From assembly GCA_947646735.1 (NCBI GenBank), contig CANTFK010000797.1, positions 62,001 through 126,000 on the forward strand: a stretch of DNA of 64,000 bases, in the 5' to 3' direction. The notes beneath the pieces were generated by a model. The model did no database searches and had not been told where the DNA came from. It saw nothing but the letters and a program-made list of their open reading frames with translations. Shown piece after piece: positions 29,914 to 39,690 of this stretch. How positions within the stretch are numbered: position 1 is the stretch's first letter; each line of letters opens with the position of its first letter. A program made the translations under genes and the position numbers. This DNA comes from Peronospora farinosa. Lineage: Eukaryota > Oomycota > Peronosporomycetes > Peronosporales > Peronosporaceae.

Positions 29914-31842
29914 TCACCGCAGCGACGACTTCCTGATCTTCAGCTTTTTTGCCAGCCGATCTCGCGCTGAGCTCACGTTGCGTTTGCGGCCGTGGCTGTT
30001 GTAACTATTATTGTTGTTCCCACTGCTAGTTCCCGCCGACGGTGGGATGAGCGGTAGCGGAGGGCGTGTGTCCACAGCCCGTGAAGAAGACGCACTTGTT
30101 CTGGCAGCAGCAGGAGAGTACCCTCGAAGCATAAATCCTTTACCCCTTGGTGACGGCGTCACAGCAGTTGGAGGTGCAGCGTAGTGCTTCTTTTCGCTCG
30201 AATCCGAATGTGTTTTTTCTGCAGATGATTGGCAGCTACCCAGTGACCGGCAGCGCGTTCGACATGACAAGGCATTAGATCCAGATGAATGCTCTTCCTT
30301 CCTCTCACTCCGTCTTTTGATGTGCCCACGATCACGATCATGCTTTGCATACCCCGAATGCGCACGAGAGGATACTACCGAAGGTGGTGGGGGTGATGAA
30401 GGGGGAGGAGGAGTGGACGAAGGAGAGACGGCTAAACTTGGAGGAGAAGAAAGCACAGGAGCAGCGATAGCTCCCTTTTTATCCATCTTGGACGATGTCT
30501 TTATATCAACTCGTTTGCTTCGGTGTGAACGAGTTGACGTCGTCAACGTATCGAGAAATCGAGCCGTAGATCGCACTTTCATCGCAACCACTGGAGATGT
30601 ATCCGCGCTTTTTGGGTGGGGTCGCGATGATTTAGCATGACTTCGCTTCCGTTGGCGATCACGGCTTCTACTTCCCTTCGCTGCAAATTTTCGCCGGCGC
30701 GCTTTCCTCACACAGCGTGGACATCGATAATCGTCTGCTGGTTCCTCTGTCATCGGTATACGGACACATTCTGTATGTTGCCATGTTTTGCAGCTTTCAC
30801 ATTCCACCATTCGCTGACCATCGTCATGATTGGGTTGACGACGAACGGAGCACACACAATCGAACATCCAGCAACAGCGAAAGCACAGAAACTTCTCCCG
30901 CGCCACTGTCTCAGGCTGCTTGTCTGCACATTTCGCATGCACCCAATGCGAACAGCTATCGCATTCAATCATGGAGGTTCCGTCGTCATAATTTTTCTTG
31001 TTCACTCCACAAGAGCAGTCGACGATCCACTCGTCTCCTTCCTGTTCCTGTAGAGTCTTCACCACATCAGTGCTAGAGTGACGCCTCTCAAGGCGCGTCG
31101 ATTTGTTGGACACCACATCACTCTTCGAGCGCTGCCGCTTAGAATTTGGTGTCTTCTTCTTAGAGCGTTGTGCTTGTTGTCGCTCTTGGTGTCGTTGCCT
31201 AGCGTCTGCAATCACCTTCTGCTTCATCTTCTCCGTAAGCTGCAAATCTTTGTATGCTTCCTGCTGTCGGGATTTAATAAGCGTATCCACTGGTGCAGGT
31301 GGAAGTCGGGGGTACGAATTCTCCAGATCCGAATTTCCATCACTCTCTTCACTATCGTCATCATCTGTAGGGTCGACACCATCGTAAGTGTCCTTGTCAT
31401 TGTTTGTATCAATCAAAACACCATTATCATCGTCATCTTCTTTTTCTGATTCACTTTCTTGCACTGAACTGTCACTTGTGCTACTGGAATCGCTGCTATT
31501 CCCGTCCTCTGTGTCCTCTTTCTTTTCCTTTTGGTCGTCTCCTCCTCCCCCATTAGCAGCAGAAGCTTCCTCTTCACTGGCACTCGTATTGCCACTAGAA
31601 TGTGGGCTAAAGTCGATACTACTTTTACTATTACCACAACTAGAGGAAGACGGACATGGACTACTGGCTGGACGCTCCTGGTCAATACCTGCTACGTTCT
31701 TATGCACTAAAGGAGCCAATGATTTCGATGCAATGATTGCGAGGTTCTGATGGAGCCATAGACCACCTGTACTTTTGGACGCCTTGGGACGCATTGGCAG
31801 CATGTGAATCTCAAGGTCTTTGCCTAATGGCACACGCAACAT
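29914..31842 (-). CDS. Double PHD-finger nuclear protein
   Basis: A 642-residue intron-free protein. After a short N-terminal part, residues about 60-190 are very acidic and Ser-rich (long Asp/Glu/Ser runs). A basic Gln/Arg stretch and an RSKKKTPNSKRQRSKS-type nuclear localisation region follow. Two consecutive PHD fingers are clear: the first at about 275-326 (CSCGVNKKNYDDGTSMIECD, CxxW-H, then CFRC), the second at about 327-378 (CVCSVRRQPNHDDGQRMVEC, W-QHTEC, CPRC). The rest is a low-complexity Lys/Arg/Ser/Pro-rich tail ending in a basic KKLKIRKSSLR. PHD fingers of this DDGxxMIECDxCxxWxHxxC kind commonly read lysine-methylated histone H3 tails, so a chromatin reader is the likely role; no SET, bromo or acetyltransferase domain is present. 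It diverges from the IF-2 gene with 149 bp between ATGs. Confidence 0.82.
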   Translation of the reverse strand: MLRVPLGKDLEIHMLPMRPKASKSTGGLWLHQNLAIIASKSLAPLVHKNVAGIDQERPASSPCPSSSSCGNSKSSIDFSPHSSGNTSASEEEASAANGGGGDDQKEKKEDTEDGNSSDSSSTSDSSVQESESEKEDDDDNGVLIDTNNDKDTYDGVDPTDDDDSEESDGNSDLENSYPRLPPAPVDTLIKSRQQEAYKDLQLTEKMKQKVIADARQRHQERQQAQRSKKKTPNSKRQRSKSDVVSNKSTRLERRHSSTDVVKTLQEQEGDEWIVDCSCGVNKKNYDDGTSMIECDSCSHWVHAKCADKQPETVAREKFLCFRCCWMFDCVCSVRRQPNHDDGQRMVECESCKTWQHTECVRIPMTEEPADDYRCPRCVRKARRRKFAAKGSRSRDRQRKRSHAKSSRPHPKSADTSPVVAMKVRSTARFLDTLTTSTRSHRSKRVDIKTSSKMDKKGAIAAPVLSSPPSLAVSPSSTPPPPSSPPPPSVVSSRAHSGYAKHDRDRGHIKRRSERKEEHSSGSNALSCRTRCRSLGSCQSSAEKTHSDSSEKKHYAAPPTAVTPSPRGKGFMLRGYSPAAARTSASSSRAVDTRPPLPLIPPSAGTSSGNNNNSYNSHGRKRNVSSARDRLAKKLKIRKSSLR

Positions 31843-31991
31843 CGTCCCAGAGCTTTTTCCTTGACTTGAATATACTTCAGATGGTACAGACTTTTAAAAA
31901 TTGATCGTGTCAAATATTAAATTCAAAAGACTATATCGTACTGAAATGATTGCAATTACCACTTATATAAACAGCAGCTTTTAATATATAA

Positions 31992-34799
31992 ATGGTGCAG
32001 TCATATGCATATGTAAGCAACCGGTGTGTACAACACCAGCCACTTAACGGATACCGTAGGCCAAGGAGAGCGATGGCGAGTCAGTGGACATTGCTACATC
32101 ATTCCGTGGGGCTCTTACTAACGTCACATACGAATGGATCTACACGTTTGATACTTAATTTACGTCGCTTTAATACTCCGTCAATGTTCAAGCCTCGTGC
32201 GCGTAATCAGATTCGAAACGGTAATCACCGACTACAGAAGGACGAGTCAGAGCATAAGCATCACAAGCAGCAGTCGAATAAACGACGTGTAAAGAGATCA
32301 GTGGATCAGGATTCAATCGTGTTTACTAACAAATTTCAAAACCTATTGAGCGCTGCGTTTGAAGACGTTGTAGATGTTGAACAAAAGTTACAACCCAAAC
32401 GCACGAACGAGACGTCATCATTGGACCTCCTGGACAGCATCAAAGTTGGTAGTAATGAGACGGACAATCCAGAGCTTACAATGGCTCAACTAGGATTTGA
32501 CAACTTTGATGAAGATGATGACACATTTGTAAAGAGACAACCCAAATATCCACGACAGAAACCCAAAAAGACCAAATTATTCTCGGCCAATAAAGATCCT
32601 GCTACAGTGTTAGCAGCACTTGGTATTCCTTCCAATGGCGAAGGAGATCGTCGAGTAGAACCACCACTTGTTCCCGGTAGCCGCAAGGCGATGAAGATGA
32701 ATACGAAGCGTAAGAAAGGAACACGCAATTTACTTAAAAATTTCCAGTTTGAAAACAGCATCTTTGACTCGGACTTTGATCTATTTGGAGACATTAACTG
32801 GAGAGACTCGGAGGACCGCGAAGAACGTCGCTTTAACAGACAGCAACGGAAGGAAGTCAAGCGCAGACCAAAGGAGGAGATGCCTGCACAAGAAGTGGAG
32901 ATCCCGACGTCTCTTACGGTCAAGGATCTTGCAGATCGTATGACTGTAAAGACACGTGTGGTATTTCGCGCTTTGAAGGATCTTGGAGAGAATGGCCTCA
33001 ATGAAGAATCGCTGCTGACCAGCGACATTGCCGAGCTGGTGGTAGACTCGCAGAATATGATCCCAGTGTTGCTTCCGCCTGACTTTGTCGATCTCGATCT
33101 GACAACGCCACCTGAGAATTGCTCGGAGTTTCCTGTTCGTCCACCTATTGTGTCGGTGATGGGTCACGTTGATCACGGCAAGACAACGCTACTGGACAGT
33201 CTGCGTAGGTCAAACGTCGCGGCCTCGGAAGCTGGTGGCATCACACAGCGAATTGGTGCATTTTCGGTGGATATGGGCAAGAAATTTGGCTCACATGCAA
33301 AGGTCACCTTTATTGACACACCTGGTCACGCGGCATTTAGCAACATGCGGTCACGTGGCTCCGAGCTCACAGATCTTCTTGTCCTTGTGGTAGCTGCAGA
33401 CGATGGTGTGCGCCCGCAAACAGTGGAAGTGGCACGGCTGGCACTCAAAAACAATGTGCCGCTCGTGGTAGCAGTCACGAAGATGGACATGCACGAGCAC
33501 GACAAAAATGAGGTGACTAAACGTCTTGGAACGGAGTTATTGAACCAGGGAATCGTGGTTGAGAGTATGGGAGGAGAAACGCCAATGGTATGTGTGTCAG
33601 GAAAAACCGGCGAGGGCCTCGACCAGCTCAAAGAAACTATTGCACTCCATGCTGAAATGTTAGACCTGCGTGCCGACACACAGGCAGCTGGTGAGGCTAT
33701 CGTCCTTGAGGCGAATGTGGCACGTGGCGTCGGCACTCAAGTGGATGCGATTGTCAAGTGGGGCGCGCTCAAGCAGGGTTCTTTTGTAGTGTGTGGACTA
33801 GAGTACGGAAAAATTCGTGCTCTAGTCGACCAGGCGGGAAGTCGGGTAAAGCAGATGACACCAGGTCACCCGGTGCGCGTGATTGGGCTGAAGGGATTGC
33901 CTGAAGGTGGTGTTGCACTGCTGTCTGTGGCAACGGAAGACCGTGCTAAGGAGGTTGTGGCAGCGCGTCATGCCATGATCGACTGGGATCAAATGGCAAG
34001 GGCTGAAGACGAAGAAGTAGAGACTCAGCAGGGTGATGAGAGTGTCCCGAGGCGTCGTCGTCGTGTTGGAGGGCGTCGAAAATGGGCGCAAGTGGAAATA
34101 CGACGACGTGATGCTGCCGAAGAGGTTAAGCGCGTCGCAGCGCTGAAACCTGGAGATGAAGGCTATATCGCGAACGTGGTTCCCATTATCGTCAAAACGG
34201 ACTCGGTGGGTGTTATCTCTGCTATTAATGAGCTCATTGCGTCTTTGCCAAGCGACGAAGCAGCGATAAAGTGTATCATGTCTGATGTCGGGCCTGTAAC
34301 ATCGTCTGATCTCGCAATGGCCCAAGCTACCGGTTCTACTATCTACTCATTCAATATCAAGCACCCGGCCTCTATTGATCAAGAAGCACTGCAAAAAGAA
34401 GTTACACTGCGTCAACACCGCGTGGTGTATAGTCTGCTGGACGACATCAAGGAATTGTTGCAGGATAATCTCAAGGGTGTGGTTGTGCACGAAGTGATCG
34501 GCTCAGCTGAGGTGATCCAGTCCATTCCCATCTCAACGTCGGGGACCCGCAGCACCAACATTGCTGGTTGTAGAGTCACTTCTGGGTCACTTAACATGCA
34601 GGCAAAGTACCGACTGGTGCGAGACGGTGTGACAATCGTCGAGAATGTGGATATGGCGTCCATGCGTCACTTTCAGCAAAAGGTACCAGAAGTGAACAAG
34701 GGTCAGGAATGCGGACTTCAGCTTGCAGGCATGGACGACTTCCAGCCTGGCGATATACTCGAGGCATACAATACGAAGGTGGTGAAGCCTGAGATCTAG
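31992..34799 (+). CDS. Mitochondrial translation initiation factor IF-2
   Basis: 935 residues from the first ATG; the ATG at 32073 (MASQWTLLHH) is a good alternative because it directly begins a presequence-like, Arg-rich, acid-free stretch. A charged linker leads to an IF2-N-like segment (about 306-355, LTVKDLADRMTVKTRVVFRAL). The GTPase domain shows GHVDHGKT (391-398), the switch with EAGGITQRIGAF, DTPGH (about 442-446), TKMD (about 496-499) and a G5 SGKTGEG (about 536). Domains II and III and the C-terminal domain follow (GDEGYIANVVPIIVKTDSVG; ATGSTIYSFN; GQECGLQLAGMDDFQPGD). It places initiator tRNA on the mitochondrial ribosome in a GTP-dependent way. A basic insert (RRRRRVGGRRK near 690) sits between domain II and domain III, as is common in organellar forms. 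Confidence 0.92.
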   Translation: MVQSYAYVSNRCVQHQPLNGYRRPRRAMASQWTLLHHSVGLLLTSHTNGSTRLILNLRRFNTPSMFKPRARNQIRNGNHRLQKDESEHKHHKQQSNKRRVKRSVDQDSIVFTNKFQNLLSAAFEDVVDVEQKLQPKRTNETSSLDLLDSIKVGSNETDNPELTMAQLGFDNFDEDDDTFVKRQPKYPRQKPKKTKLFSANKDPATVLAALGIPSNGEGDRRVEPPLVPGSRKAMKMNTKRKKGTRNLLKNFQFENSIFDSDFDLFGDINWRDSEDREERRFNRQQRKEVKRRPKEEMPAQEVEIPTSLTVKDLADRMTVKTRVVFRALKDLGENGLNEESLLTSDIAELVVDSQNMIPVLLPPDFVDLDLTTPPENCSEFPVRPPIVSVMGHVDHGKTTLLDSLRRSNVAASEAGGITQRIGAFSVDMGKKFGSHAKVTFIDTPGHAAFSNMRSRGSELTDLLVLVVAADDGVRPQTVEVARLALKNNVPLVVAVTKMDMHEHDKNEVTKRLGTELLNQGIVVESMGGETPMVCVSGKTGEGLDQLKETIALHAEMLDLRADTQAAGEAIVLEANVARGVGTQVDAIVKWGALKQGSFVVCGLEYGKIRALVDQAGSRVKQMTPGHPVRVIGLKGLPEGGVALLSVATEDRAKEVVAARHAMIDWDQMARAEDEEVETQQGDESVPRRRRRVGGRRKWAQVEIRRRDAAEEVKRVAALKPGDEGYIANVVPIIVKTDSVGVISAINELIASLPSDEAAIKCIMSDVGPVTSSDLAMAQATGSTIYSFNIKHPASIDQEALQKEVTLRQHRVVYSLLDDIKELLQDNLKGVVVHEVIGSAEVIQSIPISTSGTRSTNIAGCRVTSGSLNMQAKYRLVRDGVTIVENVDMASMRHFQQKVPEVNKGQECGLQLAGMDDFQPGDILEAYNTKVVKPEI

Positions 34800-35458
34800 A
34801 TTCGTGCGTGCTTCAGATGTTATTATCAGCACACCGCACATTCATGGAAAGAAGCTTAGCATAATTGACTTGGTAGATGAAATGTATCGATTGAAATTGC
34901 ACACTCGACAGTATCGAGCGCTGGTAATGTCTATTTACTAGACAACATGTGACGGTCACTCACTACGCAGGCAATGGCTTTTATCTTCATTGTAAGTGCG
35001 CTTACTTTGTCTTCAGCCTCCATCGTTGAGTTTCTTGCTTAGATGCAGACCAAGCAACACCATCTACTCGTGTCAGATTAAGTCTACTGACATTCTTATT
35101 GGCCAACTACCTTTAGGACTACGTGTTTTACCGAGTAAAACAACTTCATGATTGGGAGGATCATGTCGCTATAGCAAACACCTTTGGCCGATCTAACATC
35201 TACCTACTTTAACCCATGTGTATGACCAGCAGAGATAGGAAAAGCCGTGTGGCACGCGGTACCGACGCCTACAAAGGAGGGCATTCATATTCATACATAA
35301 CATTCCAAACACCGGTGAATCAATATCCAGCAAAACCCATTTGACGGTAAATGGATTGAGGCGCGTATTCAAAGTAGTCGCTCAACTTGTCAGCAAAGCA
35401 ACCCAAAAATGAGATGTATCTTCGAGTACGTCTATCACCATCATTCTTACTTCTCTAT
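34800..35458. other. Convergent intergenic region
   Basis: About 660 bp between the convergent IF-2 and diaminopimelate decarboxylase genes. No frame longer than about 60 codons with support, no repeat, no RNA gene seen. Confidence 0.5.
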
Positions 35459-36799
35459 TTACAGGTCCGCAGGCATCACACAGTTGCCGTACAAGGACTC
35501 GTACGTTTCGCGCTCACGACTGCATAACCATACACACATATTTCGATTGTCAGTCTACGATCATTTTTAACTCACGAGCAAAGAAACGTACATGAGCGTG
35601 TCGCTGCCGTTTGCGCGCAGAAGAACCTCAGGGGCCCGAAGCTTGCCATTGTACTGGAATCCCATCGAGTGGGAATGCGCGCCCGTGTCGTGAATCACAA
35701 ACAGGTCGCCCACTTTCGCCTTCGGCAGAGGGCGGTCTTTCGCAAACCAGTCATTATTTTCACAGAGCGTGCCCACGACGTGCGACGGGGCCACCTCTTT
35801 GTTTTCATAACCGGGAATCGAGATCTCGTGGTAGGCGCCATACATACCCGGGCGCATGAGGTGCGCCATACAGGCGTCGACGCCATAATAGCGGCCGTAC
35901 GTCTCCTTGATGGCCTCACAGCGAGTAACTAGCCAGCCGAATGGGCCCGTCATGAAGCGGCCATTTTCCATACAAAGACGCGGGAGTTTCTCGAGCCCGT
36001 GTTCTTTCATGGCCATGTCGAATACCTCACGCAGCATCTTGGCGATAGCCTCGACGTTTACAGTTTCCTGTTCCTTGCGATACGGAATACCCAGACCTCC
36101 ACCAATGTTCATAAACTCAAACTCGATGCCAAGCTCCTTCTTGAGCAGCATCATGGTACTAAAGAGTACTGTAACCGTTTCACGCCAATATTCCTGATTC
36201 AGAACGCAGGAACCAGTCATCATATGAATACCAAAGCGCTTTGTACCGGATTGCTGCGCCTTCCGGTAAGCCTCGACGATCTGAAACGGAGGTACACCAA
36301 ACTTGGCGTCAGGTCCACCCAGCACATTAGATTTGGTCTCCGAGTCGGTGCGGCCGAGGCCCGGGTTAAGACGGAAGCTAATAAGCTCAGGACATTTGCC
36401 GCGCACGGCTACGAGACTGTCGACAAGCGACATATCGTCGAGATTTATGATGACGCCCTGATCAAAAGCCGTAGCCAAGTCCTTCTGTGCCGTGAAGTTC
36501 GAAGTGAAGACGGTCTGATCTCCAGGCACACCAAGCTCTTTGACGATGTGCAGCTCAGCTGAGGAGCTACAGTCCATGCCACATCCTTCTTGGTGCAATA
36601 TCTTGAGGATGGCCGGATTAGGCAGTGCCTTGACGGCATAAAACTGCTGAAAGTCCGGGAAGTGCGCGCGGAAGGCAGCCAGTAAACGGCGTGCGTTGTC
36701 ACGGATCATCTGTTCATCGTAAAGCTGCAGTGGCGTGCCGTAGTTCTCGGCGAGCGCGTCAAGGCGCTGCAGGGCGGACGTAGGAAGTGGCAATGGCAT
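35459..36799 (-). CDS. lysA: Diaminopimelate decarboxylase, two exons
   Basis: Rebuilt as complement(join(35459..35519, 35592..36799)), 422 residues. The start is the first ATG in frame (36799). The 72-bp intron (GTACGT...TGCAG) removes a premature TAA and joins GSDTLI to RERETYESLYGN, the conserved C-terminal RRETYE segment of the family. It is a PLP-dependent fold-III decarboxylase that makes L-lysine from meso-diaminopimelate, the last step of the DAP pathway known in oomycetes. The PLP lysine is in FYAVKALPNP (Lys57), the phosphate-binding glycines in GGGLGIPY (about 233-240), and the active-site Cys in CENNDWFAKDRPLP (about 343-356, matching CESxDxxAxDRxLP). MRPGMYGAYHEI and HDTGAHSHSM are also family segments. 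Some bases unlike the canonical enzyme (ENGRFMTGPFG in place of EPGR) suggest the eukaryotic/stramenopile variant. The 61-nt last exon is easy to miss. Confidence 0.88.
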
Positions 36800-37039
36800 C
36801 GTGTTAAGAAAATGCAACTTGAGATGTGACGCCGTTCGCCATTCAAGCTCATCCAAACGTTTCTAATTTGAGTAATCAGATAACATACCATCTGATCCTG
36901 TCTGAGAATTTCTAAATAAATATCTGAAAAGAGTATATGCAGTATATCGCACACAATGAAGCTTTTTGTTTAATTACGTAAGAGAATGATAAATATACAT
37001 ATAGTAGCTCGGCACGTCTGTTGTCATTAACAATGCCAT

Positions 37040-37079
37040 GAAGTAAGTAATGTTGCGAGATTGCAACATTACTTACTTC
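37040..37079. repeat. Palindrome at the left boundary of the copia cluster (17-bp arms, 6-bp loop)
   Basis: Arms 37040-37056 and 37063-37079 are perfect reverse complements; the loop is gagatt. The centre is made of LTR end sequence (gcgagattgcaaca equals the last 14 bp of the LTR) and the arms extend 11 bp into the flanking host sequence, so host DNA has been copied in inverted form. Confidence 0.95.
37046..37050. repeat. Left target-site duplication (AGTAA) of the copia cluster
   Basis: AGTAA directly precedes TGTTG at the left boundary and is repeated directly after CAACA at the right boundary (57703-57707). Five bp is the usual duplication for Ty1/copia insertions. Confidence 0.75.
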
Positions 37080-38322
37080 GCCGTATCAGATTGGTTGTCA
37101 CGTACAAGTACGGATGATGAAAATGGAGCGAGTATGGAAGTCAATAGCAATGACGAAAGTATTGCGTCGGACGAAGACAGCATGGAAGTCGACAGCGATG
37201 ATGACAGTATTGCGTCGGATTGTGAATCGATCCCGATTAACTATGAGAGCGAGTCATCAGCAATCGAGTCATCACCAAAGTTTGAATTAGTTGATGTGGA
37301 TTCAGTGGAGACCAAAATTGATATTCCTGTAATTCGGGATACACTCGATCTGAGTAATCAGAGCCCTATGTGTGCCAATACCAGTGATGATGCAATTCAA
37401 GAACATCATACAAGCAAGCCCTCTAGCTTGGAAAGTGAAACGACCCACGATACCGAAACAGATGTTGACAGCCAATCAGCTGCCGAAAATTGCGACAAGG
37501 TGAGTTGTGACTATCGGTCAGAGACATCCGACACTAGTAATATCGAGAATGAGGATGAAAATGTACATGCAGATACGGAACTACCTACCACCTCCAAGGA
37601 TACAGTACATTCACGCGAGGGTGACACGACGAGTGAGTCCAGCAATGACCTGATGGATACGTGTATGATTCCCGAAATAATTACTGGAGAACGTAGGAAA
37701 GTTTTGGATGCGGAGCTAGAGGATGTCCAAGAGATCAAACGACGGCGCGATAACAAAGGAAGGCCACAGAAAATGGTCTTACGCCAGTCAACAGAGCGCC
37801 AATACCCGTCGTGGCTTGAGGAGTACCTCGTGAATGCTGCACTCCATGAAAATAGCGAAAGTCTTACAGCGAACCATAGATGGCGAGCAAATGAGACCAA
37901 GATTCCCAAAAGCTTTACTGAAGCGATGAAGACGCCGCAAAAAGACGAATGGTATCATGGTATGGAGAACGAGGTGAACGCCATGTTTTCTAAGGGAGTA
38001 CTGGTTCCGATAGATGAAGCAGAAGCCCCGGCGAAGGCAAACAAATTAGGATTAATGTGGAGATTCCAAGTGAAGACTGATGACCAAGAATTCATTACTC
38101 GTTTTCGTCCTAGACTTGTAGGATTAGGAAACCATCAGCAGCCAGGAATTGACTACGTGGAATCATTTTCGCCTGTCGCACGGATTGTTACCTTTCGAGT
38201 GTTGGTACAAAATTCGGACTGGTTTTATATCAAGGAGATGTACAAACAGCATACTTAATGGCGAATTTACAGATCAGGCAATATGTCCGAAATATACCAG
38301 GATTCCCTCAACCCCCTGGACG
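37080..38322 (+). pseudogene. Copia pol fragment: integrase-RT linker and first part of RT
   Basis: Begins in the linker (SDWLSRTSTDDENG), continues through the acidic Ser/Asp-rich linker to the RT start (LMWRFQVKTDDQEF, YVESFSPVARIVTF) and then loses 10 bp after 38206, which shifts the frame and ends it at 38258. Compared with the full RT copies at 48532 and 50994 this is a clean deletion of ggcactagcc. Similarity to RT continues to about 38320 in the shifted frame. Confidence 0.85.
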
Positions 38323-38512
38323 AGTCGACACACGTTGGTGACAAGGTGGCGGCTCGCAGATTTGCTGCAGCCAAACCTACATGGTATAAAGAAGTTTGGA
38401 TCTCTCGCTTATGTCCATCAAGCGAACAACCCATCTCGGAAGAAACTAGATGATAACTGCAGAATTGGTTTTTTTGGGGTACCTGGAAGGACAAGCCGGA
38501 TTTAAAGCTTAT
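38318..38512 (+). pseudogene. LTR scrap followed by a short integrase fragment
   Basis: 38318-38373 matches the LTR middle (ggacgagtcgacaaacgttgg, one or two changes). From about 38375 the sequence is integrase C-terminal (GIKKFGSLAYVHQANN, KLDDNCRIGF), with an extra T run near 38470 that shifts frame. It ends in the first arm and loop of a palindrome. Confidence 0.75.
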
Positions 38513-38539
38513 TTAAATCCGGCTTGTCCTTCCAGGTAC
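38479..38539. repeat. Perfect palindrome inside the retroelement cluster (27-bp arms, 7-bp loop)
   Basis: Arms 38479-38505 and 38513-38539 are exact reverse complements around agcttat. The left arm is forward integrase sequence (GYLEGQAGF region); the right arm is the same sequence inverted, after which the DNA continues in minus orientation. Confidence 0.97.
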
Positions 38540-38596
38540 AAGTAGCCCACAGCATACGCAATATCTGGCCTTGTAGTAGTCGCCAAGTACATGTTG
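38540..38596 (-). pseudogene. Inverted fragment of the RT/RNase H connection of the copia pol
   Basis: Read on the minus strand this gives MYLATTTRPDIAYAVGYL, the well-conserved connection segment of copia pol between RT and RNase H. It is the only place in the window where this part of the element survives, because all other copies lack it. Confidence 0.8.
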
Positions 38597-38874
38597 AGAT
38601 ATGTTCCTCCCAAGTTGAAGTCGTTGGAACATTTCACGTCCGTTTACACATTTCACGTCTGTTTACCGATTCCGATGGTGAAACGTGGAAACAATGGAGA
38701 AGGGAAACGGCGGAGATCAGAATGGGACGAGTCGACAACTGGACGAGTCGACAAACGTTGGTGACAAGGTGGCGGCTCGCAGGTTAGCTGCAGCCGCATA
38801 CATGAAAGCTCGAAAGCTCAGTCAGAAAAGTGCAAAGTGCAAGGCAAGTCGTCAGTAGCCAGAAAGAGCTAAAC
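38592..38874 (+). repeat. Truncated copia LTR (first 283 bp)
   Basis: Starts TGTTGAGATATGTTCC and matches positions 1-283 of the 377-bp LTR; the U5-side 94 bp are missing. It begins within 5 bp of the inverted pol piece and ends at the third palindrome. Confidence 0.9.
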
Positions 38875-38887
38875 AAAGTTTAGCTCT
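38865..38887. repeat. Palindrome at the end of the truncated LTR (10-bp arms, 3-bp loop)
   Basis: agagctaaac at 38865-38874 (LTR sequence) is followed by aaa and its exact inverse gtttagctct (38878-38887); beyond it forward pol sequence resumes. Confidence 0.92.
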
Positions 38888-39690
38888 CACATTTAATGCC
38901 ATCAATGATTTTCTATCGCAAACGAGTGACGGGGGTGAACTGCTGATCACAGATAAGTGCTTACGTCCTCAGGTAAATCATACGCGCGCACAAGGGCACG
39001 CTGATATCCAACGGTGGCACGAAAGGCTGGGCCATCTTAATCCACAGTACGTGAAGCTCATGGCAGATCGCAAGCTAGTAGACGGAATGTCACTAAGCCC
39101 AAAACAATTTATTGATTGCGAAGCATGCCACATTGGTAAAGACCGACAACGTACACGTCATAAGCATTTGATGCGTGATATAACGACGAAGAATCAAGTG
39201 ATATTTGTCGATTTACTTTTTCCGAAGTACAGCTCAAGCCCAAGAGCGTATAAGGCGGTACTTGTTGTAGTAGATGGATACTCCCGGTATACTACGGTGT
39301 ACCCACTTTACTCAAAGAACGCATCGGAAGTAAATACAGCCATCAAACGATACATTTCCTGGGCAGAGCGTCAATTTCCCGCAAATAAGGTCAAGCAAGT
39401 GATATCTGACGGCGAAGGGGAATTTGTAAATGGGGAGATTACCCGTTGGTACAGGAATGTTGGCATTGAGTTCTTACCAAACCCACCTCATGGATCACAC
39501 TTGAACCTGTGTGAGAGAGCACACCAAACCCTAATTCACATGATGAAGGCAATGATGGCGTCCGCAAAGCTACCAAAATCGTTTTGGATGCATGCGCTTG
39601 TGATGGCTACGTACCTGAGAAATAGGGCATACTGTCGGTCAATCAAAGAGACTCCATACAGAATGATGATGAACAAGAAGCCAAACCTAC
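38888..39690 (+). pseudogene. Copia pol fragment: GAG-pre-integrase and integrase core
   Basis: Begins mid-gene (FNAINDFLSQTSDGG), carries the HHCC zinc site (RWHERLGH...CEACHIGK) and the integrase core with FVDLLF, ISDGEGEF (other copies read ISDGGGEF) and the catalytic Glu in LNLCERAHQTL. At 39690/39691 it is joined to linker sequence by an internal deletion after KKPNL, which shifts the frame (ends LSNRVITKV). Confidence 0.87.

Noticed and set aside
37511..37909. 132-codon minus-strand frame repeated at 39945, 48747 and 51209
   Set aside because: It is the antisense shadow of the integrase-RT linker; repetition only follows the retroelement copies.
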